Source of the DNA: Nitrospira sp.
GTDB lineage: Bacteria > Nitrospirota > Nitrospiria > Nitrospirales > Nitrospiraceae
Direction: 5' to 3'
NCBI GenBank assembly: GCA_024331125.1
Contig: JANDJI010000001.1
Span: forward strand, 156,001 to 220,000
Length of the DNA stretch: 64,000 nucleotides
Program-made: the position numbers and the translations under genes
Notes under the pieces: model-generated
Told to the model about the DNA's origin: nothing
The model's database searches: none
Seen by the model: the letters and a program-made list of their open reading frames with translations, nothing else
Part shown: one piece after another, positions 30,685 through 39,612 of the stretch
Layout: every line of letters starts with the position of its first letter
Numbering within the stretch: the stretch's first letter is position 1

Positions 30685-31392
30685 TCACCCTTCGACCCGT
30701 TCCAACGCCAGCCTTGCCGCTTCCTGCTCGGCTTCTTTTTTACTGGCTCCTTGTCCGATTCCGAGCGCTTCATCGCCCACGGAAACCTCGACTTGAAAAC
30801 ATTTCTGATGGTCGGGCCCCGTCTCTCGCAGAGTGCGGTACCGAGGCACGAATTGATGCCGCTTTTGGCACCACTCCTGGAGTCTGGTTTTGTAATCACC
30901 GCGACCGGGAGTCGTCTGCATCGATTCCACTTTTCGCAACTCTTCCACCAACGTCTCAAGGACGAACGTCCGACTCGCTTTGATCCCGCCGTCCAGGTAC
31001 ACCGCCGCGATCACCGCCTCCAATCCGTCGGCCAGCAACGACGGCTTTTCCCTCCCCATCGACCGTTCTTCGCCCCGCCCCAGTTTGAGATGCGCACCGA
31101 GATCAAGCCGCCGGGCGGCAGCGGCCAGCGACGATTCGCTGACCAGCCCGGCTTTGAGTTTCGAGAGCGCGCCTTCTCTCAACCCCGGATATCGAGTCGC
31201 CAGGTACTCGCTGATGATGAGCGACAGCACGGCGTCGCCCAAAAATTCGAGTCGCTCGTTGTGGCGGACGTCCTTGTCTCTGTTTTCGTTGACGTACGAC
31301 TTGTGCGTCAGCGCCTCGTCGAGCAGCGCCCTGTTGCGGAAACGATAGGTCAGCGAAACGGGATATGAATCGGCCCGGGGAGCCGGTGTCAT
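30685..31392 (-). CDS. rnc: Ribonuclease III
   Basis: The 235-residue endonuclease cuts double-stranded RNA, including rRNA precursors. The catalytic domain shows ALTHKSYVNE and the signature NERLEFLGDAVLSLIISEYL with the Mg-binding acidic residues. A second acidic set follows in LLADGLEAVIAAVYLDGG. The C-terminal double-stranded RNA binding domain has DYKTRLQEWCQKR and GIGQGASKKEAEQEAARLAL. It lies 13 bases after fabF, a placement common in bacteria with the fab cluster. Confidence 0.96.
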   Translation of the reverse strand: MTPAPRADSYPVSLTYRFRNRALLDEALTHKSYVNENRDKDVRHNERLEFLGDAVLSLIISEYLATRYPGLREGALSKLKAGLVSESSLAAAARRLDLGAHLKLGRGEERSMGREKPSLLADGLEAVIAAVYLDGGIKASRTFVLETLVEELRKVESMQTTPGRGDYKTRLQEWCQKRHQFVPRYRTLRETGPDHQKCFQVEVSVGDEALGIGQGASKKEAEQEAARLALERVEG

Positions 31393-31405
31393 CGTCGAAA
31401 AGGCG

Positions 31406-32677
31406 CTACGCGCCCACCCGTTTGAAAATCAAACAGGCGTTCACCCCGCCGAATCCAAAGGAATTGGACAAGGCTGCGGTGACGGCGGCGGTTCTCGCTT
31501 TATTGGGCACATAATCCAAATCGCACGCCGGATCGGGATTTTCGAGATTGATGGTGGGCGGCAACACGCCGTGGAAAAGGGCCAGAATGCTGAAGATCGC
31601 TTCGACCCCGCCCGCCGCACCGAGCAGGTGACCCGTCATGGACTTCGTCGAACTGACGGGAATGCCGTAGGCACGATCACCGAAGACGGTCTTGATGGCG
31701 CGGGTCTCAATGGCGTCGGCCATCGTGGACGTTCCGTGAGCGTTAATGTACCCGATTTGATCTTTGGCGATCCCGGCGTCCTCGATGGCCAGTTCCATGC
31801 AACGCACCGCCCCCTCGCCTTCTTCGGGAGGTGCCGTAATGTGATAGGCGTCGCTGTTCATCCCGTACCCGACGATTTCGGCGTACAGCCTCGCGCCGCG
31901 ACGGCGCGCATGTTCCAACTCCTCGATCACGACCACCCCGGCACCTTCTCCCAGGACGAATCCGTCACGGTCTCTGTCAAACGGCCGACTCGCTCTCGTC
32001 GGCTCATCGTTTCTGAACGACAGCGCTTTGGCCGCTGCAAATCCCGCGACGCCCAACGGCGTCACGGCCGCCTCGGCGCCCCCCGCCACCATCACGTCCG
32101 CGCGGCCGTCCTGAATCAGGCGGAACGCGTCCCCGATGCAATGATTGCCGGTCGCGCAAGCCGTCACGATGGAAGAATTGGGACCCTTGGCCCCGATCCG
32201 AATCGCGACCTGCCCGGACGCCAGATTGATGATGGTCATGGGAATAAAAAACGGCGAGACTCGTCCCGGCCCCTTCTCCTTGAGCACGTCGTGGTACCGT
32301 TCGATCGACCCCAGCCCGCCGATCCCCGATCCGATGTAGACGCCGACTCTGGCGGCCTCTTCCTCGGCAACCTTCAGCCCGGCGTCATCCACGGCCAATT
32401 GGGCTGCGCCCACGGCATAGTGGATGAACGCGTCCATTTTCTTGATTTCTTTTTTCTCGATGAACTGCGCCGGATCGAAATCCGTCACTTCTCCGGCGAT
32501 CTGCGCGTCGTAGCCGGCCGGATCGAACTTCGTAATCCGTCGGATGCCGGATTCTCCGGCGCACAGAGCCGTCCAGGTTTTTTCAACGCCGGTGCCCAGC
32601 GGAGTCACCAACCCCAGCCCCGTGACCACCACGCGGCGCTTCGTTCGATCAAGCATGGCCGACTGATGTGCTAGCAT
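31406..32677 (-). CDS. fabF: 3-oxoacyl-[acyl-carrier-protein] synthase II
   Basis: The 423-residue condensing enzyme elongates fatty acids. The thiolase-type fold shows [13 protein letters not shown] near the start, then the nucleophile Cys in [15 protein letters not shown]. The two catalytic His residues lie in [14 protein letters not shown] and [29 protein letters not shown] closes the chain. The ATG at 32677 overlaps the acpP stop and has AAGGA just before it. The alternative ATG at 32656 (MLDRTKRR), nearer to the family's usual start, has no ribosome site. Confidence 0.94.
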   Translation of the reverse strand: MLAHQSAMLDRTKRRVVVTGLGLVTPLGTGVEKTWTALCAGESGIRRITKFDPAGYDAQIAGEVTDFDPAQFIEKKEIKKMDAFIHYAVGAAQLAVDDAGLKVAEEEAARVGVYIGSGIGGLGSIERYHDVLKEKGPGRVSPFFIPMTIINLASGQVAIRIGAKGPNSSIVTACATGNHCIGDAFRLIQDGRADVMVAGGAEAAVTPLGVAGFAAAKALSFRNDEPTRASRPFDRDRDGFVLGEGAGVVVIEELEHARRRGARLYAEIVGYGMNSDAYHITAPPEEGEGAVRCMELAIEDAGIAKDQIGYINAHGTSTMADAIETRAIKTVFGDRAYGIPVSSTKSMTGHLLGAAGGVEAIFSILALFHGVLPPTINLENPDPACDLDYVPNKARTAAVTAALSNSFGFGGVNACLIFKRVGA

Positions 32678-32904
32678 TTTTCCTTGATGTATTCCAACGC
32701 CTTTCCGACTGTCAGAATTTTTTCGGCGTCCTCGTCCGGAATTTCGATCGAGAACTCTTCCTCCAGCGCCATCACCAACTCCACGGTATCAAGCGAATCG
32801 GCGCCGAGGTCTTCGACGAAGGACGCCTCCGGCGTCACCTCGTCCTCCTCCACGCCCAATTGCTCGGCAATGATCTTCTTGACACGCTCTTCAACGGTTG
32901 CCAT
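32671..32904 (-). CDS. acpP: Acyl carrier protein
   Basis: The 77-residue acidic protein carries the growing fatty acid on a phosphopantetheine attached to Ser in the DSL motif ([20 protein letters not shown]). It starts [25 protein letters not shown] precedes the ATG by about 10 bases. Position between fabG and fabF is the usual one. Confidence 0.97.
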   Translation of the reverse strand: MATVEERVKKIIAEQLGVEEDEVTPEASFVEDLGADSLDTVELVMALEEEFSIEIPDEDAEKILTVGKALEYIKEKC

Positions 32905-32994
32905 CGCTCTGCTTCCTCCTTCCTCGATAAAACCGTCACCGCGCCGCCGCACGGGGGCGCGTGGCGGCCGCACGCTGCCTCCGATTTCGCCGCG

Positions 32995-33738
32995 TTACGC
33001 CATCAGCATGCCACCGTTCACGTGCAGCACGTGGCCGGTGATATAGGCCGCGTCGTCGGATACCAGAAAGCGCACCGCCGCCGCAATGTCGGCCGGCGTC
33101 CCCAATCGTCCCAGCGGAATCTGTTTCTGAAGCGTCTCTTTGACGTCGGCCGGCAGCCCGTGGGTCATGGCCGTATCGATGAAGCCCGGAGCCACCGCGT
33201 TGACCGTGATGTTTCGGCTCGCGTATTCCCGCCCGACCGTTTTGGTGAACCCGATGACAGCCGCCTTCGACGCCGCGTAATTGGCCTGCCCCACGTTGCC
33301 CATCACCCCTACGATCGACGCGATGTTGACGATACGACCATACCGTTGCTTGGTCATCGTCTGCAAGACGGCTTTGGTGCAGTTGAACGTCCCGTTCAAA
33401 TTGACCTGGAGCACTAGGTTCCAATCTTCGTCTTTCATGCGAAGCAACAGGCCGTCGCGCGTGATCCCGGCGTTGTTCACCAAAATATCGATGCGTCCCC
33501 ATGCCTTGAGAACCTGTTCGGCCATGGCCTTGGCATCGCCGGCCTCCGCCACGTTCACCTTGAGATTGAGCGCCTTGCGTCCCAGTCGCTCGACGGCGGT
33601 CACCGTTTCGCCGGAACGACCGGGATCGAGATCCGCGACGGCGACGTCGGCCCCGGCCTCCGCCAACCGTTCGGCTATGGCGCGACCGATCCCTTGAGCT
33701 GCGCCGGTCACAATCGCGACCTTTCCCTGTAGCGACAT
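32995..33738 (-). CDS. fabG: 3-oxoacyl-[acyl-carrier-protein] reductase
   Basis: The 247-residue short-chain dehydrogenase reduces 3-oxoacyl-ACP with NADPH. It has the TGxxxGIG cofactor loop (VTGAAQGIGRAIAERL), NNAG (ILVNNAGITRDGL), the catalytic Ser in NIASIVGVMGN, and YAASKAAVIGFTK with Tyr and Lys. The C-terminus VLHVNGGMLMA is typical of FabG. The ATG at 33738 is chosen because GAGGG lies 6 bases upstream; a TTG two codons earlier is possible. It is 90 bases before acpP. Confidence 0.95.
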   Translation of the reverse strand: MSLQGKVAIVTGAAQGIGRAIAERLAEAGADVAVADLDPGRSGETVTAVERLGRKALNLKVNVAEAGDAKAMAEQVLKAWGRIDILVNNAGITRDGLLLRMKDEDWNLVLQVNLNGTFNCTKAVLQTMTKQRYGRIVNIASIVGVMGNVGQANYAASKAAVIGFTKTVGREYASRNITVNAVAPGFIDTAMTHGLPADVKETLQKQIPLGRLGTPADIAAAVRFLVSDDAAYITGHVLHVNGGMLMA

Positions 33739-33814
33739 GATCAACCCTCGTATTTGTTGTTGAGAGCGCTCTTGAGCCTGGACGCCCGCCTGTTTCCGAG
33801 GACCTTCGAATTCT

Positions 33815-34753
33815 TTATCCGCTTAGGCTGTTCAACGTCGCTTCAAGCGAGCTGGGATCATTGACGTTGAAAAGTCGGGCTTCGGGAAGAATACGTTTGA
33901 TCAGGCCCGTCAGAACGGTCCCGGGTCCCACTTCCACAAACGCGGTCACTCCCATGCGCGCCATGGTCTTGATCGTCTCGACCCACAACACGGGCGACGG
34001 CAACTGCCGAATCAGCGACGTTTGTATCTCGCTTGCCTTTGTAATCGCCCGCGCTTCCACATTGTTCACCAAGGGAACCGTCAAATCCGACCATTGAACC
34101 GAAGCCACGTCGGCGGCCAAGCGATCGGCCGCTTTCTGCATCAACGGGGTGTGGACCGGCACGCTTACCGGAAGGGGAATCGCTTTTTTGCAACCTTTGG
34201 TTTTGGCAAGTTCGATCGCCCGTTCCACCGCCGCCTTTTCTCCGGCGATCACGATTTGTCCCGGAGAATTGAAATTCGCCGGAGCGACGATCCCGACCGA
34301 CGACGCTTCTCGACAGACCTCTTCGACCACATCAGCCCCCAATCCGAGCAACGCCGCCACGAGACCGGACCCCGGAGGAACAGCCTCCGACATGTATCGA
34401 CCGCGTTTTTGAACCAGCGCCACCGCATCGCCGAACGACAGACCGCCGGCCGCCACCAGCGCCGAGTATTCGCCCAAACTGTGACCCGCCACCGCCACGG
34501 GGGCGATGCCCGCCGGCTCCAAGGTCTTCCACGCGGCAAGACTGCCGACCAACAGAGCGGGCTGGGTATATTCGGTCAAGTTGAGCCGTTCGACCGGCCC
34601 TTCGAAACACAAGGCCGCGCAGTCGTATCCAAGCACCGTCGAGGCCTCGTCATACAGACGTTTCAGTTCCGGATGAGCCTCGTACAACGCCTTGCCCATC
34701 CCGACGGACTGCGATCCTTGCCCCGGAAAGACCAGACCGATCCCTTGTTTCAT
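33815..34753 (-). CDS. fabD: Malonyl-CoA:acyl carrier protein transacylase
   Basis: The 312-residue enzyme moves malonyl groups from CoA to ACP. It has the N-terminal FPGQGSQSVGMG and the nucleophile motif GHSLGEYSALVAAG with the active-site Ser. QKRGRYM holds the conserved Arg. PVSVPVHTPLMQKAA contains the catalytic His. Length is typical. It lies between fabH and fabG; the 152-base gap before it shows no separate gene. Confidence 0.95.
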   Translation of the reverse strand: MKQGIGLVFPGQGSQSVGMGKALYEAHPELKRLYDEASTVLGYDCAALCFEGPVERLNLTEYTQPALLVGSLAAWKTLEPAGIAPVAVAGHSLGEYSALVAAGGLSFGDAVALVQKRGRYMSEAVPPGSGLVAALLGLGADVVEEVCREASSVGIVAPANFNSPGQIVIAGEKAAVERAIELAKTKGCKKAIPLPVSVPVHTPLMQKAADRLAADVASVQWSDLTVPLVNNVEARAITKASEIQTSLIRQLPSPVLWVETIKTMARMGVTAFVEVGPGTVLTGLIKRILPEARLFNVNDPSSLEATLNSLSG

Positions 34754-34905
34754 GAGTCGTTAGATATCGTAGAAATCTTCTGGAATGTCAACGGGAAAAG
34801 TTCCGTGGCGCGACCGTCTTCCGGTTCCCGGCGGTCGGCGGTCCCGCGCGCCCTCCCGCACCATGTCGCACCGTGCCGCCACGTGCATGCGGACCTCAGA
34901 TCTCA

Positions 34906-35886
34906 TCACCATCGAATCATCGCCGAAGCCCACGTCAGCCCCGCTCCGAACGCTCCGAGCATGACCATCGATCCTTCTTTGATTCGTCCCGTGCGCACCG
35001 CTTCGTCCAGCGCGATGGGAATCGAGGCCGCGGACGTGTTGCCGTAGCGATCGAGATTGAACATCATTTTTTCCGACGGAAGGCCGAGGCGCTCCGTCAC
35101 GGCCGTGAGGATCCTGACATTCGCCTGATGCGGCACATACAGGTCTATGTCTTCCACCTTCAAATTGTTCGCCACCAAGGTCTCGCGGGCGATCTCTTCA
35201 AGGGTTCGCACGGCCACCTTGAAGGTCTCATGCCCCTTCATTTTGATGCACTGCATCTTCTCAGCGATCGTTTTTTCCGACGAGGGATTGCGCGAGCCTC
35301 CCGCCGGGACCGTGATGAGTTCGCTCAAATGGCCGTCGGAACGAAGATGCGTGGATAAGATGCCGCGCCCGCCGTCCTCGTCTCCGGCGCTCACGACCGC
35401 GGCCCCGGCTCCGTCCCCGAAAAGGATGCAGGTATTGCGATCCGTCCAATCCGTAATCGCGGACATGACCTCCGATCCGATCACCAAGACGTGACGCATG
35501 CCCGTTTTGATATAGGCGTCGGCCACCGACAGCGCATAGACGAATCCGCAACAGGCCGCGGACACGTCGCAGGCCGCCGCCCTCGTCGCGCCGAGTTGAT
35601 GCTGGACCAAACAGGCCGTTGACGGAAGGGGATAGTCGCCGGTGCATGTCGCGACCAAGACCATGTCCAACTCCGCCGCCGACCGCTTTGCCGCCTCCAG
35701 GGCCCGTTTCCCGGCCTGGACGGCCAGATCGGAGCAGGCTTCTCCCGTTCCCGCGACGCGACGTTCCCGGATGCCCGTCCGTTCGCGAATCCACTCGTCC
35801 GACGTCGCGACCAACCGCTCGAGATCGGCGTTGGTCAGCACCTTGGCCGGCACGTACGAGCCCGTTCCGATGATCCGAGCCTTCAC
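34906..35886 (-). CDS. fabH: 3-oxoacyl-[acyl-carrier-protein] synthase III
   Basis: The 326-residue enzyme starts fatty-acid chains from acetyl-CoA and malonyl-ACP. It begins KARIIGTGSYVPAKVLTN, has SDEWIRERTGI (CoA contact), the active-site Cys in DVSAACCGFVYAL, His in VPHQANVRILTAV and Asn in LDRYGNTSAASIPIAL. The GTG at 35886 overlaps the plsX stop by 4 bases and has GGAGG 7 bases upstream. A much longer ORF upstream is only the read-through of plsX sequence in another frame. Confidence 0.95.
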   Translation of the reverse strand: MKARIIGTGSYVPAKVLTNADLERLVATSDEWIRERTGIRERRVAGTGEACSDLAVQAGKRALEAAKRSAAELDMVLVATCTGDYPLPSTACLVQHQLGATRAAACDVSAACCGFVYALSVADAYIKTGMRHVLVIGSEVMSAITDWTDRNTCILFGDGAGAAVVSAGDEDGGRGILSTHLRSDGHLSELITVPAGGSRNPSSEKTIAEKMQCIKMKGHETFKVAVRTLEEIARETLVANNLKVEDIDLYVPHQANVRILTAVTERLGLPSEKMMFNLDRYGNTSAASIPIALDEAVRTGRIKEGSMVMLGAFGAGLTWASAMIRW

Positions 35887-36911
35887 GTTCGCGCCTCCGC
35901 GGACGAAGAGGCGAGGCTTTCCTCTATGTTGCACTGGATCAGCTCGCGCACGCGGCCTTCGGCCATGCCTTTGGCTCGTCGAATCGCGTTTTTGATGGCT
36001 TTCGCCGAGGACCGCCCATGGCAGATCATGGTGATGCCGTTGACGCCGAGCAACGGAGCGCCCCCGAATTCCGCGTAATCGATTCGCCGTTTCAGTTTCC
36101 TGAGCGGCCCGACGATCAACGGATAGGCCACGCGCCCCGACCACGATCTGGACAGTTCCTGCTCCAGCAATTTGCTGATCGTCTCGGCGACGCCTTCGGA
36201 TATTTTTAAGGCCACGTTCCCGATAAACCCGTCGCAGACGACGACGTCGGCGATGCCGCTGTACACCTCGCGTCCTTCGACGTTGCCGATGAAATTCAAG
36301 GAGCCAGCCTTCAAGAGCTTGAACGCCTCTTTGGTGACTTCGTTGCCTTTGCTGTCTTCTTCGCCGATGCTCAACAAGCCGACGCGGGGATTCGGCTTGC
36401 CGAAGAGGTGTTTGCCGTATTCATTGCCCATGACGGCGAACTGAAACAGATCTTTGGCGCTGCAATCGACGTTGGCCCCCACGTCGAGAATGATCGCCTC
36501 GCCGGAGACGGTCGGCAAGCTGGTCGCGATCGCCGGCCGTTCGACGCCTTTCGTCAATCCCAGCACGAAGAACGACGCCACCATGCTGGCCCCGGTGTTG
36601 CCCGGACTCACCACCGCGTCGGCCTCTCCGTTTTTGACCATCGTGGTGGCGACCCAAATCGACGAGTCCCGCTTTTTCCTGACCACGGCCGCCGGCGATT
36701 CATGCATCGAGACAACCTGCGACGCGTGCCGGATGGATACCCGGCCGTCGTGACAACCCAATCGGCGGCATTCCTGCTTCAGAAGAGCCTCGTCGCCGAC
36801 GAGAACGACCTCGACGTCCACCTCTCTGACGGCTTGGAGGGCGCCTTCGATACAGGGAGCGGGGCCGTAATCTCCCCCCACGGCATCAAGCGCGATCTTC
36901 ATGCGTGGCAT
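35883..36911 (-). CDS. plsX: Phosphate acyltransferase
   Basis: The 342-residue enzyme makes acyl-phosphate from acyl-ACP for membrane phospholipid synthesis. Family segments are KIALDAVGGDYGPAPCIEGA, ADAVVSPGNTGASMVASFF, EAIILDVGANVDCSAKDLFQF, VVCDGFIGNVALKISEG and YAEFGGAPLLGVNGITMICHG. ATG 36911 (MPRMKIALD) is reported; the internal ATG at 36902 is equally plausible and neither has a strong ribosome site. It is translationally coupled to fabH. A 257-base gap separates it from rpmF and shows no gene. Confidence 0.93.
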   Translation of the reverse strand: MPRMKIALDAVGGDYGPAPCIEGALQAVREVDVEVVLVGDEALLKQECRRLGCHDGRVSIRHASQVVSMHESPAAVVRKKRDSSIWVATTMVKNGEADAVVSPGNTGASMVASFFVLGLTKGVERPAIATSLPTVSGEAIILDVGANVDCSAKDLFQFAVMGNEYGKHLFGKPNPRVGLLSIGEEDSKGNEVTKEAFKLLKAGSLNFIGNVEGREVYSGIADVVVCDGFIGNVALKISEGVAETISKLLEQELSRSWSGRVAYPLIVGPLRKLKRRIDYAEFGGAPLLGVNGITMICHGRSSAKAIKNAIRRAKGMAEGRVRELIQCNIEESLASSSAEART

Positions 36912-37168
36912 GCTGCTCACAACCGGCACCAGACAAGTTCGTCTTCCAGGCGCGGCGGCTTGCGCTCCCCGGCCGGCGCCGAGCGTCGGACCAGCGGACC
37001 CGAGCTCCATAAAGGGCGACGGGCTCTTCCGCTCTCCGCCCTACAAAAGCCGTCGCCGTCAAAAACGTCGGCCCCGGCAACCTGGGATGTGTTGAAAGCC
37101 GATCCCGAACGATCGTTCGGCCTCGCCTCAAGGTCGGACCGACGCTGTCGAAGGCCGGAGCCATTCCC

Positions 37169-37354
37169 TCAAGCCTCTTCGACTTGAATGACGGCCTTGC
37201 CCTTGTACGTCCCGCAATTCAAGCAGGTGTAATGCGGCAGTTTCAATTCATGACACTGGGGACACACGGACATCCCCGGAGGTGTCATGCGCAGTTTCTG
37301 CGTGCGGCGTTTGTCGCGCCGCGCCCGCGAATGTTTATGTTTTGGATTCGGCAT
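37169..37354 (-). CDS. rpmF: 50S ribosomal protein L32
   Basis: The 61-residue basic protein starts MPNPKHKHSRARRDKRRT, typical of L32. It has a complete zinc ribbon: CPQC (with H in HELKLPHYTC) and CLNC. It thus belongs to the zinc-containing form of L32. It lies between yceD and plsX, the widely conserved order. Confidence 0.96.
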   Translation of the reverse strand: MPNPKHKHSRARRDKRRTQKLRMTPPGMSVCPQCHELKLPHYTCLNCGTYKGKAVIQVEEA

Positions 37355-37387
37355 CGTGACTCCTTCGTTGTACCGCCGCCGGTGCGC

Positions 37388-37984
37388 TTAGCGGCTTGCC
37401 GGGCCCTGATTCTTTTGTCTTAGACCGCGCAGCGCCTGAAAGGGGCCTCCCGCGGATTCGGCGACGCACCGGCACGGCCCCTCGTTCAAATCTTTCCCGC
37501 ATTGCGGGCAAAGCCCAAGACACTCCTGTTTGCAGAGCGGATGCATCGGCGAGGCCAGAATCAATTGCTCTCGCAACATCGGAGCCAATTCGAGATGATC
37601 GCCGGAGTAACAGTAGAGATCGTCGTCGGGCTCTTCTTCCGGCTTCACCTGAACGGCCGGCGCCGCTTTCCTTCTCGATGCGGCCTCATGTTTTACGGCC
37701 AACGCCGTCGGCTTGCTCTCCCGTTCGTAGGCCGCATGGATCGCGAACGCCAAGGGATCGTCAAAATCCTTGAGACATCGGACGCATTGACGAATCGCCG
37801 TCCCCTCGACGACTCCGGTCACGCAAATGGTTTTCCCGACGACCCGGAAATCCAACCCGACGGCCAACGTCCCGCGAAGCACAAGATCCGCCTCGGTCAA
37901 CCCGAGTTCTTCCGCCGTCAGATCGCCTGACAGCGACCGAGCATGGGCGACAATATCCGAAACTTTCGGCGTCAACAGATCCAT
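37388..37984 (-). CDS. yceD: YceD family (DUF177) protein
   Basis: The 198-residue protein has the family's CVRCLKDFDDPL motif in the middle and EQLILASPMHPLCKQECLGLCPQCGKDL at the C-terminus, with four Cys likely binding zinc. In other bacteria this protein is linked to 23S rRNA or ribosome assembly and is nearly always next to rpmF, as here. Between the two conserved parts is a Lys/Ala/Glu-rich linker. The ATG at 37984 is preferred because GGAGG lies 5 bases upstream; another ATG directly before it lies too close. Confidence 0.88.
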   Translation of the reverse strand: MDLLTPKVSDIVAHARSLSGDLTAEELGLTEADLVLRGTLAVGLDFRVVGKTICVTGVVEGTAIRQCVRCLKDFDDPLAFAIHAAYERESKPTALAVKHEAASRRKAAPAVQVKPEEEPDDDLYCYSGDHLELAPMLREQLILASPMHPLCKQECLGLCPQCGKDLNEGPCRCVAESAGGPFQALRGLRQKNQGPASR

Positions 37985-38047
37985 CATGCCCTCCGACCGT
38001 GCGCCGCTTCCCCGCCTTGAGCGCACGGGCTCCGCCGCTCGCGCTCA

Positions 38048-38305
38048 TTACCGCTCTTCCGCGAAGCTGATGATCGCGATATGCCTGGCGCGCTTGACGG
38101 CGACCGTCAGCTCGCGCTGATGACGCATGCAATTCCCCGAAATGCGGCGCGGCACGATACGCCCCCGCTCGGTCAGAAAATTTCTCAGCAGGCCGGCGTC
38201 CTTGAAGTCGATCGGCATCTTATCCACGCAAAAGCGGCACGGGCGCCTGCGCTGAAACAACCTGCCGCCGCCCCCGCCGCGTTCTCCTTCGCTGCTCCGT
38301 TCCAT
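38048..38305 (-). CDS. rpsR: 30S ribosomal protein S18
   Basis: The 85-residue protein has [36 protein letters not shown] segment ([18 protein letters not shown]), and [17 protein letters not shown], which define S18. The first 15 residues are Gly/Glu/Arg-rich and variable. Three Cys residues suggest the zinc-type S18. It follows ssb by 24 bases. The usual downstream rplI (L9) is not present here. Confidence 0.96.
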   Translation of the reverse strand: MERSSEGERGGGGGRLFQRRRPCRFCVDKMPIDFKDAGLLRNFLTERGRIVPRRISGNCMRHQRELTVAVKRARHIAIISFAEER

Positions 38306-38329
38306 TCCCCGCCTCCTCGTTCTGCGCGA

Positions 38330-38731
38330 CTACCCTTGTTCATCCATGTCGTAGGCCAGGTCCTCGTGGTTGACGGGCTCCGTCACACCGGAGGCGCCGT
38401 CCTGTCTCTTGGGCAGAAAGGTGACGCTCTGCGCGACGACTTCGTGCTTGCTTCGCTTCTGGCCGTCTTCCGTTTCCCATCGTCGCTGCTGAAGTCGCCC
38501 CTCCACAATGACTCCGTTGCCTTTGCTGAGATACTGGCCGCAATGTTCCGCCTGCTTGCCGAACACCACGATGTCCACGAAACAGACTTCTTCTTTCAGA
38601 TCGTCCCCCTGCTTGAACCGGCGGCCCACGGCCAGGCCGAAACCGGCCACCGGCGTCCCGTTCGGCGTATAACGCAGTTCGGGATTTCTGGTCAGATTGC
38701 CCAGCAGAATGACTTTGTTAAACCCCGCCAC
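38330..38731 (-). CDS. ssb: Single-stranded DNA-binding protein
   Basis: The 133-residue protein has the SSB OB-fold: FNKVILLGNLTRNPELRYTP at the start, and FVDIVVFGKQAEHCGQYLSKG in the middle. It ends with an acidic tail, LAYDMDEQG, which is shorter and less canonical than the DDIPF tail of E. coli SSB. The GTG start at 38731 lies 3 bases after the rpsF stop codon, with GGGGGTC upstream. The ribosomal gene order rpsF-ssb-rpsR is classic. Confidence 0.94.
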   Translation of the reverse strand: MAGFNKVILLGNLTRNPELRYTPNGTPVAGFGLAVGRRFKQGDDLKEEVCFVDIVVFGKQAEHCGQYLSKGNGVIVEGRLQQRRWETEDGQKRSKHEVVAQSVTFLPKRQDGASGVTEPVNHEDLAYDMDEQG

Positions 38732-38733
38732 CG

Positions 38734-39075
38734 TCAGACCCCCACGGATTCTTGCGCCACCGGCTCCGGCGGCCGTCGCACCGGCAATTCCTTTTCGTGC
38801 TGGACGGTGAGAAATTTGATGATATTGTCCTCCAGCCGATAAGCCCGCTCCAACTCACCTACCGTCTGATTCGGCGCCTTGAAATAGAAATAGGCGTAGG
38901 TGCCTTTTCGCTCGCGACGCACTTCATACGCCAGTTTTTTCTTTCCCAGATTCTCGGCCTTGATGAATTGGGCGCCAGCCTTATCGGCCACGCTCTTCAT
39001 CTTATCAATGAGCGCGGTCGTTTCCTCATCTGAAAGAGACGGACGAATAATAAAGAGGGACTCGTAGATCCTCAT
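38734..39075 (-). CDS. rpsF: 30S ribosomal protein S6
   Basis: The 113-residue protein starts MRIYESLFIIRPSLSDEET and contains KKLAYEVRRERKGTYAYFYF, the S6 core. AGGAGG lies 8 bases before the ATG at 39075. It is the first gene of the long ribosomal/fatty-acid operon and follows a strong promoter by about 80 bases. An upstream in-frame start would extend into the leader and is not needed. Confidence 0.96.
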   Translation of the reverse strand: MRIYESLFIIRPSLSDEETTALIDKMKSVADKAGAQFIKAENLGKKKLAYEVRRERKGTYAYFYFKAPNQTVGELERAYRLEDNIIKFLTVQHEKELPVRRPPEPVAQESVGV

Positions 39076-39154
39076 GCGGCAATCCTCCTGGACAAAGGCC
39101 CCCGAACCGGTCGGGAGCGAGGTGTAGGGCGCCTTCCGGCGCAATCGGCGAGCG

Positions 39155-39184
39155 ACCGTAACACAAGGTCGAAACGACTGTCAA
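39155..39184 (-). promoter_or_regulatory. Predicted promoter of the rpsF-fab operon
   Basis: On the minus strand a perfect TTGACA (39184-39179) and TACGGT (39160-39155) are spaced by 18 bases, with TGT before the -10 as an extended -10. The transcription start would be near 39148, about 73 bases before the rpsF start. Confidence 0.75.
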
Positions 39185-39339
39185 TAAAGGCGCCTCTTGC
39201 GAGAATCGTGTAAGCCCCTGTGGGCTTCAGCCCCCTCGTTAGCTGTGCTAGACTCGTGCGGGCTTCATGGGATATGGGGACATGCCTGATGAAACCATTG
39301 GACGCACCGGTTCGCATCCGAGGAGAAGAGAAGGATCGA

Positions 39340-39612
39340 ATGAGGCTCCCCCTCTGGGCGCGAAGATTGGGAAGAACGACCCCGCTTTCCGATCCTCGCG
39401 GTTGGCCCCCGACGCCCGAAGAGGGGGTGCGGCGTTCCATTCAGCTTTCAGACTTCGAATACCGGCAGTTGATCGCCTCGACCCGATTACAACATCCGGA
39501 CGCATCAACCAATGCCATTGCCGAATTCGCGTACACGACTCTTTTGACCTGGGAACAGGTTCGTTCATCGCTCCGGCTCGCACCGAGGACTGCTTCGCGT
39601 GGCCGCCACTGA
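39340..39612 (+). CDS. Small protein overlapping a nucleotidyltransferase pseudogene
   Basis: The 90-residue protein starts MRLPLWARRLGRTTPLSD and has a helical core, SIQLSDFEYRQLIASTRLQ, followed by NAIAEFAYTTLLTWEQVRSS. I do not recognise a family. A strong GAGAAGG site precedes the ATG at 39340. It overlaps the start of the nucleotidyltransferase-like pseudogene by 14 bases, an arrangement often seen in two-gene modules such as MNT pairs. This is position-based inference only. With the partner broken it may be an orphan. Confidence 0.55.
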   Translation: MRLPLWARRLGRTTPLSDPRGWPPTPEEGVRRSIQLSDFEYRQLIASTRLQHPDASTNAIAEFAYTTLLTWEQVRSSLRLAPRTASRGRH

